DNA of 64,000 nt, from NCBI GenBank assembly GCA_049115695.1, contig JAGDZR010000017.1:248001-312000 (forward strand). The letters are read 5' to 3'. The notes beneath the pieces are model-generated. The model did not search any database. It saw nothing but the letters and a program-made list of their open reading frames with translations, and was not told where the DNA came from. Source of the stretch: JAGDZR01 sp049115695. Lineage in GTDB: Bacteria; Bacteroidota; Bacteroidia; Cytophagales; Cyclobacteriaceae. This document shows positions 8,828 through 17,549 of the stretch, one piece after another; within the stretch, counting starts at the first letter, position 1, and each line of letters opens with the position of its first letter. The position numbers were made by a program, and so were the translations under genes.

Positions 8828-9760
8828 ATGAAGAAACTGCTAGGACTGGCATTGATTGGTTGTTGGACTCAACTAGTCGCACAAACACCAATAGCGATAA
8901 CCATTGATGATTTCCCATTGATATCGCTTGATAAGTCAGCCGTAAATCAAACCTACGTGGTTGAACAACTCATCAGTCACTCAAAAAGATTCAGCGTTCC
9001 TGCGATCGTGTTTGTCAATGAGTCCAAGCTATATGTTGATAGTGAGTTGAATGAGTTCAAGCTGTCTATGTTGCAGGAATGGGCCGAAAATGGATTGGAA
9101 TTAGGTAATCATGGGTATGCGCATCTCAACTATTCAAGAACGGATACTACAACTTACTTTGCTGATCTGATCAAGGGAGAAATTCATTCCAAAAGAATAA
9201 GTGAATCGAACGGACTCATATACCAATACTATCGTCATCCTTATCTCCATGCGGGAGAGACAGCTGAAAAAGAAATTGCCTTAGAGCGATTTTTAGTGCG
9301 AAATGGTTACGAGGAAGCACCAGTCACTATCGATAATTCCGACTGGATCTATTCCCGTGCCTACGATCTGGCTCGAAAAGAAGACAATCAGACATTGATG
9401 GACAGTATAGGCACTAGCTATGTTCAATACATGCTGGATAAAACGGAATACTTTCAATTGAAGTCAAGAGAGTTGCTGGGTAGAGATGTGAAACAAATAC
9501 TGTTGCTACACACCAATAATATCAATGCAGATTACCTGGATGATCTTTTGGCGGCTTTGCTTGAAAGAGGAAATTCTTTCGTGACTATTTCTGAAGCCTT
9601 GCAAGATCCTGCCTATCAGCTCAATGATCATATAGCAAAACCCTGGGGGATTTCATGGGTACACCGCTGGTCACGCAATATGGAAGTCGATAAATCTTTT
9701 TATCGAGGAGAACCTCCATGTCCGAAATGGATTCGGGAATATTCTGGGTTAAGTGAATAA
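8828..9760 (+). CDS. secreted polysaccharide deacetylase (NodB/CE4-like)
   Basis: 310 residues with a clear signal peptide (MKKLLGLALIGCWTQLVAQ). The CE4 motifs are present: TIDDFPL (motif 1, catalytic base and metal Asp), LGNHGYAHLNYS (motif 2, metal His pair, H-x3-H) and YRHPYLHAG (motif 3). A late histidine is in ILLLHTNNIN. CE4 enzymes remove acetyl groups from chitin, peptidoglycan or xylan. The substrate cannot be told from sequence. The neighbouring secreted hydrolases suggest a role in polymer degradation or envelope maturation outside the cytoplasm. Confidence 0.82.
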   Translation: MKKLLGLALIGCWTQLVAQTPIAITIDDFPLISLDKSAVNQTYVVEQLISHSKRFSVPAIVFVNESKLYVDSELNEFKLSMLQEWAENGLELGNHGYAHLNYSRTDTTTYFADLIKGEIHSKRISESNGLIYQYYRHPYLHAGETAEKEIALERFLVRNGYEEAPVTIDNSDWIYSRAYDLARKEDNQTLMDSIGTSYVQYMLDKTEYFQLKSRELLGRDVKQILLLHTNNINADYLDDLLAALLERGNSFVTISEALQDPAYQLNDHIAKPWGISWVHRWSRNMEVDKSFYRGEPPCPKWIREYSGLSE

Positions 9761-9761
9761 A

Positions 9762-10568
9762 TTAGAAAAGCTTAATCTTCTGTTTTTTGCCTTTGGCAAA
9801 TTCAGTTTTCAGATCAAATCTCAAAACCTGTTCCTTGCTTAATTTCGGAACCATTATCAGTTTCATATCAGAAATGTCAATGAAGGAAGAATAAAGAGTT
9901 CCCCCGACCTTTCCCGACTCAGTTTTGCGCGGCACTTGAACTGCCCCTCCGATTAAGTTCCCTATATCTCTTAATTCAGGAGCTTGTTCTGATTTACTCA
10001 GCAAGGCAATACGCTGCTGGATGTCATCAAACCTATGACAAGGGTAGTTGCCCTGGTTCGGGTCGCTATGCAAGAAATTGGTTGTGACTAGAAAATGTGA
10101 AGACATTTCTACTATTACGCGCTTATTATTTACCCACTCAACGATCACGGCACTGCCGTTTGCGTCACCAATCATCATATGGGCACCTGTTAGTCCAATG
10201 CCTCTCGAGTCCAAAAGTCGCAATGCCTCGTCCACGCTTTTGCAGTTACTCAGAATTTCATCACCCAAATTGGTCTTTGGTGGGTTAAATGCCGCTGATA
10301 AGTACTGGTCTGGCGTTACCGCTCCGTCCAGAAAAAGACCATGCTCATTAATTCCTCCTTGCGCAAAATCATCCCACCCATACCAAAGTCTCGCATATGA
10401 TCCCATTCGTTCTGGAATAATCCTGATGAATGCCTTGGTGTCATACCAGTAATCTTCATTGTTGGCAACATAGATTTTGCCAGTTTGAGGGTCCACATAA
10501 TAGACTATCGAACAACTGACTGTCTCGAACGAGATCAACATGATCAGAAGCAATAGGGTGGTTTTCAT
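9762..10568 (-). CDS. Ntn-hydrolase, linear amide C-N hydrolase (choloylglycine hydrolase-like)
   Basis: 268 residues. After a hydrophobic leader of about 18 residues comes Cys19 in the context CSIVYYVDPQTGKIYVANNEDY. This matches the N-terminal nucleophile Cys plus the GRNxD-like segment of penicillin V acylase/bile salt hydrolase-type enzymes. The motif NEHGLFLDGAVT and a later VTTNFLH fit the fold. The predicted chemistry is hydrolysis of an amide bond after removal of the leader peptide exposes Cys19; the leader may double as an export signal. It converges on the deacetylase gene with one base between the stop codons. Confidence 0.72.
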   Translation of the reverse strand: MKTTLLLLIMLISFETVSCSIVYYVDPQTGKIYVANNEDYWYDTKAFIRIIPERMGSYARLWYGWDDFAQGGINEHGLFLDGAVTPDQYLSAAFNPPKTNLGDEILSNCKSVDEALRLLDSRGIGLTGAHMMIGDANGSAVIVEWVNNKRVIVEMSSHFLVTTNFLHSDPNQGNYPCHRFDDIQQRIALLSKSEQAPELRDIGNLIGGAVQVPRKTESGKVGGTLYSSFIDISDMKLIMVPKLSKEQVLRFDLKTEFAKGKKQKIKLF

Positions 10569-10617
10569 AACGCTATCAACGATTGATCCCGCAATTGAGT
10601 TGACAAATAGTGTTAAA

Positions 10618-11934
10618 TCACTGTTTTTGATAGATATATGTTTGACCCGCCTGAAGAAGTTTCATAGAGCCGTCATTTATATTGAAATGCATTTCCAGAC
10701 CAGCAGCGCTAAATTTGAATTGATGGTCACCCATCGCCTCCAATGGAAATGCAGGTTGTCCTGTAGCCTGAGCTGAAAGTGAAACATCCGTCCTGGTAAC
10801 CACAATATCCATGGGTAGATCAGGGCTTGTATAATTTCCGGAGTAGGACTCCAGCAGATCATCACTGACCTCCACTATTTCAAAGCTGGGGATTTGATAA
10901 TCCATACCAAAATAAATGCTAAGAATGCCAATCAGAATCTCATTCGGAATCATGACAACCCCGTTGGAGAAATACGAAAAAGAGGCCTTTTCTTCAGGGA
11001 AGTAGAAAGCACTGGTTTGAAATCCATCAATCCCTCCATTGTGACCATAGCCGCGCTTGTCATAGAATGGTACTTGAAACATACCTAGCCCCATTCCATC
11101 CTGGATTGTTTTCATTTTTTCGAGAGAGGCGGTAGTGATCAACTTATCCGGGGTAAATAGCGCATTTAGAAATTTGTTGAGATCACTTGGTGTAGAAACA
11201 ATAGCTCCAGCGCCACGAGGAACGGTCATGTCAGTCTCTGTGCCCAATTTCCATTCTCTGGACCGGGTGTAGCTACGCACCTCGTTATTGTCAGGATTAA
11301 TTTTCCCACCATAATAGGTAGAAGTCAATCCAGCTGGATTGCAAATCTTATCTGCGATCAAATCAGCAAAACTTTTTCCTGTTATCTCCTCAAGAATAAA
11401 TGTAAGCAGTAGATAGTTTGAGTTGGAATACTCTGTCTTTTCATTTGGAATAAAAACGGATTCGAAATTTTCCAGCCGCTCGATCAGTTGGATTTTGGTC
11501 ACCGGGCTTTCCATCCACTGGATATAATCAGGACTGCTCGTAAAGTTGAAAATGCCGCTTCGATGACCAAGGAGCATTTTGATCGTGATTTTATCAGCGT
11601 TTTCGACATTTGGAAAGTAGGAGTCCAGTGAAGTCGAGAGTGTTAGCTTTTCATCCTCAATGAGCTGCATGATCAACGTGGATGTAAAGATTTTGGTAAT
11701 TGATCCAATACGATATTTGCTGGCTGTATCTGCCTTTAAGTCAGCTTCCAAGTCTTTATATCCGATGGCCTTTGCATAAATGGGTTTTCCATTCTGATAA
11801 ATGGAAAGACTTCCCATGCCTTTATTATTTTCCTCTATAAGGTCAAACAAGCTGTCTAGTTTCACTGAGTTAAAACCTTGAGCATTGAGTAGGGATGTGG
11901 TGATTAGGCACAGAATAAAAAAACGAATTCTCAT
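10618..11934 (-). CDS. serine hydrolase, class C beta-lactamase-like
   Basis: 438 residues from the ATG at 11934, which gives a clean signal peptide (MRIRFFILCLITTSLLNAQ). An upstream in-frame start at 12009 would put 25 polar residues before it. Active-site motifs are Ser-x-x-Lys in RIGSITKIFT, Tyr-x-Asn in TEYSNSNY and the KTG-like HNGG in YGHNGGIDG. Family members act as D-aminopeptidases, esterases or penicillin-binding proteins, and few are true lactamases. The last 100 residues form a beta-rich C-terminal domain (ESYSGNYTSPDLPMDIVV) found in many Bacteroidota members. Periplasmic location is expected. Confidence 0.85.
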   Translation of the reverse strand: MRIRFFILCLITTSLLNAQGFNSVKLDSLFDLIEENNKGMGSLSIYQNGKPIYAKAIGYKDLEADLKADTASKYRIGSITKIFTSTLIMQLIEDEKLTLSTSLDSYFPNVENADKITIKMLLGHRSGIFNFTSSPDYIQWMESPVTKIQLIERLENFESVFIPNEKTEYSNSNYLLLTFILEEITGKSFADLIADKICNPAGLTSTYYGGKINPDNNEVRSYTRSREWKLGTETDMTVPRGAGAIVSTPSDLNKFLNALFTPDKLITTASLEKMKTIQDGMGLGMFQVPFYDKRGYGHNGGIDGFQTSAFYFPEEKASFSYFSNGVVMIPNEILIGILSIYFGMDYQIPSFEIVEVSDDLLESYSGNYTSPDLPMDIVVTRTDVSLSAQATGQPAFPLEAMGDHQFKFSAAGLEMHFNINDGSMKLLQAGQTYIYQKQ

Positions 11935-12019
11935 AAGATGCGGATTTTCTCTTTGGTGCAATTTGGTAATATTTGGAATATATGCTGCATTTTTAAAGTC
12001 ATCTAACACATCAACCAGA

Positions 12020-13708
12020 TTATTTTGATACCTGCTCTAAATAACCGATGACATAAACTGCAGGCGCATTCCAGTTGAGACATACTTCATTGCTGGCATA
12101 GCTTGGTTCTACATCTTCGAATGATTTGGCTGGATCGGTATATTTATACTCAACTTGAGCTCTGTCTTGTTGGTCTTTGTTTGGACCTCCAATTATAAAT
12201 CCAGGAACAGGATCTTCTATGCCGTCAGCACCACTTGGTCGGTGATGAGGGAACATTGCCTGCTTACTTCCAAATCCTGTTAAGAAGCTATATCCGGTTG
12301 CATTTTTTCCGAAAATGTAATCCGTGTTTTGCTGAGCTGCTTTTAAATACTTGGAGTCACCAGTCAATCTGTGCGCATAACATAGGATTTGCGCCTGATT
12401 TAAAATATCACTGTTAGAACCCCACTCATATAAATCCAATCCTATTCGGTAGGGGATTGCATCAATCTTCTTAAGGATGTTATCAGCAAGATTTATTTGA
12501 CCAGCAACAAGAGTCTCAGCTAGTTCATTTGGCAAAAGATGCCGATTTTCAATCAATGAATGAAAGGCTACATTGCGAATGAAAAATTTCCAACTATTGG
12601 TTAACTGGTGCCTGATTGGTTCGGGGTTGTTCAAAAGATAATCCAGGTATTTCTGCTCTTGTGTGGCGATGAATAACTCGGCTGCTGCCCAATAGAATTC
12701 ATCAGACAATTGATCGTCTCCATATTCACCAGTTCTTACATCATCAGGATTTTTATAAAATTCTTCTGGATTAGCGAGTGCCCAGTCCCAGGCTTTATTT
12801 GCTGCATTCAGGGAATTGGATGCCCAGTCCTTATCTTCATACAAGCGCGAGGATTGAGCCATTACGGCTGCAAAAGTTAAGGAGGCCGCCGTACCTTTTC
12901 CAATGATCCAACGTTCCAGATCGTATGCTTCCGGCATGATGAATCCTCCAAAATTTTTGGCAGTCAATTTATGATAGACACCACCATCCTCATCTTGCAT
13001 GGTAAGTACCCAATTCAGTTCATATTTCAATTCGTCCAACAGGTCACTGACACCATTTCCGCTCTCCGGTATATTCAATTGACTGTCAGCTATTGCTTCG
13101 GGATATTGCTCAACGAGTTGGAGCATTTGACCCACCGTGATGGCGGCATTCACAACATATTTACCATAGTCACCAGCATCATACCAACCACCTGGTGAAG
13201 ACATAACTCCGGATTTACCAGTTGACGGGTGAAAGTTGCATTGATCGTCTGAATGACCGGAAGCTCTTGCAAATTGTTCGCCAAATTGTTTTTCAATAGG
13301 CATAGACGCTCGCTGAAAGTAAAAACTTTTAATGGAGGCATTCAGCGCATCGGCATATACATTATTGTTTATTTCAAATGGATATGAAATATCTGATCCA
13401 ATCTTAATGCGATAGGTGCCTGGTGTTTGAAGAAAAGTAAAATCTCCAATCATCACTTTTTCACCCGACTGTTCCCAGACCCCTCCATTTTTGAGCTCAC
13501 CACTGAAAATGGTCTCGTTAGACTCATTGATAATATCAAAGTTGCTCGCAGTTTTGTCAGCAAGAATAAACTGCTTAGTGCTAGTTGGGTAGTAGCCAAT
13601 TTGATTGAGTCTGATCTCAGTTAAAACATTGGGAATTACAGGCTGTGATTGAGAACTGCATCCTAATAATATTACAGTAGTGAGAATTGCTGATGCTAAA
13701 CTTTTCAT
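12020..13708 (-). CDS. glycoside hydrolase family 9 lipoprotein (cellulase-like) with N-terminal Ig-like domain
   Basis: 562 residues. It starts with a lipoprotein signal (lipobox ILLGC, Cys17), then an Ig-like CelD_N domain (about 30-120), then the GH9 (alpha/alpha)6 barrel. GH9 landmarks seen: GGWYDAGDYGKYV, with the nucleophile-activating Asp pair, HHRPSGADG, and the C-terminal SNEVCLNWNAPAVY, which carries the catalytic Glu. Members hydrolyse beta-1,4-glucans, and several Bacteroidota members are exo-glucosaminidases or oligosaccharide hydrolases. The lipid anchor suggests a cell-surface or periplasmic location. No SusC/SusD pair is nearby, so this is not a classical polysaccharide utilisation locus. 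Confidence 0.88.
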   Translation of the reverse strand: MKSLASAILTTVILLGCSSQSQPVIPNVLTEIRLNQIGYYPTSTKQFILADKTASNFDIINESNETIFSGELKNGGVWEQSGEKVMIGDFTFLQTPGTYRIKIGSDISYPFEINNNVYADALNASIKSFYFQRASMPIEKQFGEQFARASGHSDDQCNFHPSTGKSGVMSSPGGWYDAGDYGKYVVNAAITVGQMLQLVEQYPEAIADSQLNIPESGNGVSDLLDELKYELNWVLTMQDEDGGVYHKLTAKNFGGFIMPEAYDLERWIIGKGTAASLTFAAVMAQSSRLYEDKDWASNSLNAANKAWDWALANPEEFYKNPDDVRTGEYGDDQLSDEFYWAAAELFIATQEQKYLDYLLNNPEPIRHQLTNSWKFFIRNVAFHSLIENRHLLPNELAETLVAGQINLADNILKKIDAIPYRIGLDLYEWGSNSDILNQAQILCYAHRLTGDSKYLKAAQQNTDYIFGKNATGYSFLTGFGSKQAMFPHHRPSGADGIEDPVPGFIIGGPNKDQQDRAQVEYKYTDPAKSFEDVEPSYASNEVCLNWNAPAVYVIGYLEQVSK

Positions 13709-13927
13709 GGATTTTTGATTTGTTGTTAAGATATATCAGTGATACAAAGGCATCACGCAGAGGAATTACAATTCCCTCAATTTTGAACCATTATACATGG
13801 GTGTCAACTTTATCTAAGCCGATTTCAGCTGTACCATTTATCTATTCCATAGACAGTTCATAGCAAGTGCTATTGTAGTCTTATGAGTATTTGATCAGAT
13901 TGGAGACTTAATTTATAAACCCATAAG

Positions 13928-15412
13928 ATGAAATACATATTGATAGCAATCACAGCATTCTGTTCGGTCATAGCCTTAGGTCAGGACCTTGAGCTAAAGG
14001 CAGATGAAACGGTGACTACTACCCATGAGGTAACAGTAAAAGGAGCAAGGTTCTCATATAAGGCTACAACAGGCACTCAACCTGTTTGGAATGATGAAGG
14101 AAAAGCTATTGCAGCGGTGCATTATACATATTATGAGCGTCAGGACGTGAAGGATAGAGCCTCTCGCCCTTTGGTATTTTCATTTAATGGAGGACCAGGG
14201 TCAGGTTCTGTGTGGATGCACCTGGCATACACTGGACCAAGAATATTGAAGATTGATGATGAAGGTTATCCTGTCCAGCCTTATGGAATCAAAGAGAATC
14301 CATATTCGATTCTTGATGTGGCAGATATTGTCTACGTCAATCCGGTTAACACTGGGTACTCACGAATTTTGGACAAAGAGACGGATAAGAAGACCTTCTT
14401 TGGTGTCGAAGCGGATATTGAATATCTAGCCGAATGGCTCAATACATTTGTCACCAGGAATAATCGTTGGGAGTGCCCAAAGTATCTCATTGGTGAGAGT
14501 TATGGCACAACGCGTGTTTCTGGGCTGGCGCTTGAATTGCAGAATAATCAATGGATGTACATCAATGGTGTGATTTTAGTGTCCCCAACGGAGTTAGGCA
14601 TTGATGTCAACACAGGTCGAAGAGACGGACCAGTGGGTGCGGCATTGCGGGTTCCATATTTTACTGCAGCAGCTTGGTATCATAACAAATTGTCCAAGGA
14701 GTTGCAGGATAGAGACCTAGAAGAACTGTTACCTGAAGTAGAGGCATACGTGATTGACGAATTGATACCGGTCATTGCGAAAGGTGGATTTGTCTCGGAT
14801 GAAGATCGGAAGTCAGCCGCAGATAAAATGGCGTACTATTCCGGGATATCTTCAAAGTCCATTTTACAGTACAATCTCGACGTTCCAACTTCATTTTATT
14901 GGAAGGAGCTACTAAGAGAAGAAGGCTTCACAGTCGGGCGTTTGGATTCCAGGTACAAAGGGATTGATAAAACTGACGGAGGTGATCGTCCAGATTTCAA
15001 CTCTGAATTGACGAGCTGGTTGCATTCATTCACACCTGCAATTAATCATTACTTCAGTACGGTGCTTAACTACAGAACTGATCATAAATACAACATGTTT
15101 GGACCTGTTCGTCCATGGGACCGATCGGGTAATAATACGGGTGAAGATTTAAGGCAAGCAATGGCTCAAAACCCTTACCTGAACGTGATGGTGCAGTCAG
15201 GCTTTTATGATGGAGCTACCAAGTACTTTGATGCGAAGTATACCATGTGGAGACTAGATCCAAGCGGAAAAATGAAAGATCGATTGAGCTTTAAAGGCTA
15301 TAGGTCGGGTCACATGATGTATTTGCGTAAAGAAGATCTGATTAATGCAAATGAGGACATTCGAGACTTTATCAAAGCCACTACTACCAATGGTAAAGCA
15401 GCTAAGTATTGA
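13928..15412 (+). CDS. secreted serine carboxypeptidase-like peptidase (S10)
   Basis: 494 residues with a signal peptide (MKYILIAITAFCSVIALGQ). The S10 pattern is clear: FSFNGGPGSGSVWMHL (oxyanion region), ENPYSILDVADIVYVNPVNTGYS, nucleophile elbow IGESYGTTR, Asp in QSGFYDGATKYFDAKY and His in YRSGHMMYL. It removes C-terminal residues from peptides at acidic pH in characterised members. It is exported and probably periplasmic. It is followed 71 bp later by a DUF1080 protein on the same strand. Confidence 0.85.
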   Translation: MKYILIAITAFCSVIALGQDLELKADETVTTTHEVTVKGARFSYKATTGTQPVWNDEGKAIAAVHYTYYERQDVKDRASRPLVFSFNGGPGSGSVWMHLAYTGPRILKIDDEGYPVQPYGIKENPYSILDVADIVYVNPVNTGYSRILDKETDKKTFFGVEADIEYLAEWLNTFVTRNNRWECPKYLIGESYGTTRVSGLALELQNNQWMYINGVILVSPTELGIDVNTGRRDGPVGAALRVPYFTAAAWYHNKLSKELQDRDLEELLPEVEAYVIDELIPVIAKGGFVSDEDRKSAADKMAYYSGISSKSILQYNLDVPTSFYWKELLREEGFTVGRLDSRYKGIDKTDGGDRPDFNSELTSWLHSFTPAINHYFSTVLNYRTDHKYNMFGPVRPWDRSGNNTGEDLRQAMAQNPYLNVMVQSGFYDGATKYFDAKYTMWRLDPSGKMKDRLSFKGYRSGHMMYLRKEDLINANEDIRDFIKATTTNGKAAKY

Positions 15413-15483
15413 ACGAATGACATAAAATGACAGGTTCATTCTTATCTTCACATTAGATTTGAAAGATTTCAATTTTTGATACT

Positions 15484-16218
15484 ATGAAGAAGAATATTTT
15501 AATAATTATTGGCGTGATGGTAGCCACAATGGCACTGCACGCTCAAAAAAGGGTACCAGAGGCAACCGAGCTATATGTGGAAATTCCCAGGGTAACACCA
15601 GGTGAAAAGGGAGCTGCCCCCTCTGATGCAGTTGTCCTGTTTGATGGATCAAACACTGATGCATGGGTGAAAGCTGGAACATCTGATCCTATAGGTTGGG
15701 ATGTGAAGGATGGAGCACTAATTGTAAAGGGAAAAGCAGGTTCTATTGAAACGAAAAAAGAATTTGGTGATGTCCAATTACACATTGAGTGGAAGACTCC
15801 TGTCATGGAAGGAAAGTCGGGACAAGGGTATGCCAATAGTGGTGTATTCTTCATGGGCAAGTACGAGGTGCAGGTTTTGAACTCATACGATAGTGAAACA
15901 TATAACAATGGGCAAGCGGGTTCAATTTACAAGCAGTTTGTACCACTTGTGAATGCGACTAAACCTCCGGGTGAATGGCAGGCTTACGATATCATATTTA
16001 CTGCGCCAAGATTTTCAGATAAAGGCACCTTGATTTCACAGGCAAGACTGACGGTGATACATAATGGAGTGCTGGTTCAAAACAATGTTGCATTACTTGG
16101 GCCAACCGAATATATTGGAACCCCACTTTACAAGCAACACCCAGCCAAGCTTCCATTCAGCTTGCAGGATCATGGCGACCCTGTTGAGTTTAGGAATATT
16201 TGGATCAGAGAGCTTTAA
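15484..16218 (+). CDS. secreted DUF1080 (3-keto-disaccharide hydrolase) protein
   Basis: 244 residues. It has a signal peptide (MKKNILIIIGVMVATMALHAQ), then a concanavalin-like beta-sandwich of the DUF1080 type with VVLFDGSNTDAWV, WDVKDGALIVKGKAGSIETKKEFGDVQLHIEWKTP (split here by family-conserved positions), GQGYANSGVFFMGKYEVQVLNS and LQDHGDPVEFRNIWIREL. The ending DHGxPVxFRNIWIRxL is diagnostic. Some members hydrolyse 3-keto-glycosides, though most are uncharacterised. A TAGATTTG box (15454-15461) lies 23 nt upstream of the ATG. A terminator follows. Confidence 0.86.
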   Translation: MKKNILIIIGVMVATMALHAQKRVPEATELYVEIPRVTPGEKGAAPSDAVVLFDGSNTDAWVKAGTSDPIGWDVKDGALIVKGKAGSIETKKEFGDVQLHIEWKTPVMEGKSGQGYANSGVFFMGKYEVQVLNSYDSETYNNGQAGSIYKQFVPLVNATKPPGEWQAYDIIFTAPRFSDKGTLISQARLTVIHNGVLVQNNVALLGPTEYIGTPLYKQHPAKLPFSLQDHGDPVEFRNIWIREL

Positions 16219-16237
16219 GAATTGATCTTTGAGAAGG

Positions 16238-16267
16238 AAACCGGATGTTCAAGCATTCGGTTTTTTT
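16238..16267 (+). terminator. Rho-independent terminator after DUF1080 gene
   Basis: Arms 16238-16247 and 16254-16263 pair over ten positions with one G-T wobble (AAACCGGATG / CATTCGGTTT). The loop is six bases and the 3' arm runs into seven T residues. Confidence 0.82.
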
Positions 16268-16484
16268 ATGCCCGAGATATTAAAGTGCCCGCTGGCTGAG
16301 TGATAAGTGATATTGCATTGTTAGCTACATCCAGGTGGACGAATATCCTCTACGTCCATTATTATTCTGGAGAAAATGGCAACTAGAATGATTTGATAGT
16401 GAAACGTCTATACAATCCTATTAAATGGGCATAGTCACTTGAACTGTATTCCTGGAAAGCTCCCTTTTCAGGCACTCTCTGCAA
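16268..16484. other. non-coding intergenic stretch
   Basis: Between two terminators at the convergent ends of the DUF1080 and FecR-like genes. I see no open frame of substance, repeat or structured element here. Confidence 0.6.
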
Positions 16485-16518
16485 CAAAAAAGAGCCCGGC
16501 AGTGCCGGGCTCTTTTTG
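16485..16518 (-). terminator. strong bidirectional terminator for FecR-like gene
   Basis: AGAGCCCGGC (16491-16500) and GCCGGGCTCT (16504-16513) form a perfect 10-bp GC-rich stem with a three-base loop. It is flanked by an A run on one side and a T run on the other, so it can act on both strands. It lies 20 bp after the stop of the minus-strand gene. Confidence 0.88.
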
Positions 16519-16537
16519 AATAAAAACCTCTATTGAT

Positions 16538-17512
16538 TTACTGTCCGTCTTCTTTTTCCGGAGCTCCTTCTTCAGCAGTATTCGGATCTGCCTTAAGACC
16601 GTTAACGATTAGGAAGTCATCATATAATGCTTGGAAATCCTCAACTTCAGGAGACATTTCAATGGCTTCTTCATATTTGGTAAGCGCGTCTAAAATCAAG
16701 CCATTGTCCTGAAAGAAAGAAGCATATACCAACTTATTTAATGGGCTATCATCGCTGATTTCTCCCTGTAGTCCCTGGAAGCTCTCTTCAACCTCTGTCA
16801 TGTCGCCTGGAGCAACTTTCTTGATGCCATAAGGGCCTGCGCTAACTTCTTCATCACCCTTTACTTTTACGCTCAAAATGTACAGTGATTCCATCGCCAG
16901 TGCTTCTTGTGTGAAATCAAGATCAATTAAGGTTTGATCTGTCTCATCTTCAAATATTACTTCGTCGAAAATGTTCTGTACAGATACCACATATATAGTC
17001 CCTTCTTCAGCACCTTCTGGCGCTTCCCAACGGATCACGGCGTGATCTCCCAAAACATCGATATTTTCAGTTGGTAGCATTACATTGATGGCTGCATCTC
17101 CAACAGCACGTGAAACCGCTCCAGTAGCATTCATACGCTGTGCTCTGGTTTTGTTGCCATCATCATTCATCTTTGAAGCAATGTAAGCTGCATACTTACT
17201 CGTGACTGACGTGTTTTTCGCTAATAAGGCCTTTTCAAGGTCAGCAACCTTTTGAGTGCCGGCAGTTCTTACCTCTGTGGTTTTGCCAGTTTTGTGCATC
17301 AATCCAATGTAAGCGCCATTTCCAGCAATTAATTCATCACCGGCGGCTAATGTAGCTCCGGTTCTCAGTGGTGTTGCCGTGGCGGCTCCTGCTTTCTTTA
17401 CCTGGTTGGTGCCTTTATTGGCCAACACTCTAAAAGTAAAGCCCTGTGCAAATACTGTGGTGGCAGCAAAAACAAATGCCAGAGCCAGGATGAACGAATA
17501 AGACTTTTTCAT
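16538..17512 (-). CDS. secreted FecR-like domain protein with C-terminal TPR-like region
   Basis: 324 residues. It has a signal peptide (MKKSYSFILALAFVFAATTVFAQ), then a region resembling a FecR domain (about 25-90: VLANKGTNQVKKAG, TPLRTGATLAAGDELIAGNG, IGLMHKTGKTTEVRTAG). A beta-sandwich-like central part (about 140-230) follows, then an acidic region with a helix pair near 265-305 (LILDALTKYEEAIEMSP) that looks like a single TPR. It lies 37 bp downstream of the CHASE2 gene on the same strand. A TAATTTTG box (rc of 17545-17552) at the end of that gene may give it its own promoter. FecR-like and CHASE2 proteins often neighbour each other, which suggests a shared envelope role. The function is unknown. 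Confidence 0.65.
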   Translation of the reverse strand: MKKSYSFILALAFVFAATTVFAQGFTFRVLANKGTNQVKKAGAATATPLRTGATLAAGDELIAGNGAYIGLMHKTGKTTEVRTAGTQKVADLEKALLAKNTSVTSKYAAYIASKMNDDGNKTRAQRMNATGAVSRAVGDAAINVMLPTENIDVLGDHAVIRWEAPEGAEEGTIYVVSVQNIFDEVIFEDETDQTLIDLDFTQEALAMESLYILSVKVKGDEEVSAGPYGIKKVAPGDMTEVEESFQGLQGEISDDSPLNKLVYASFFQDNGLILDALTKYEEAIEMSPEVEDFQALYDDFLIVNGLKADPNTAEEGAPEKEDGQ

Positions 17513-17549
17513 AATATTCCGCTTTAGTGGTTTTTATTCAAGTACAAAA

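Noticed and set aside
12020..13708. polysaccharide utilisation locus around the GH9 gene
   Set aside because: No SusC/SusD pair, sulfatase or regulator is next to it; only assorted secreted hydrolases.
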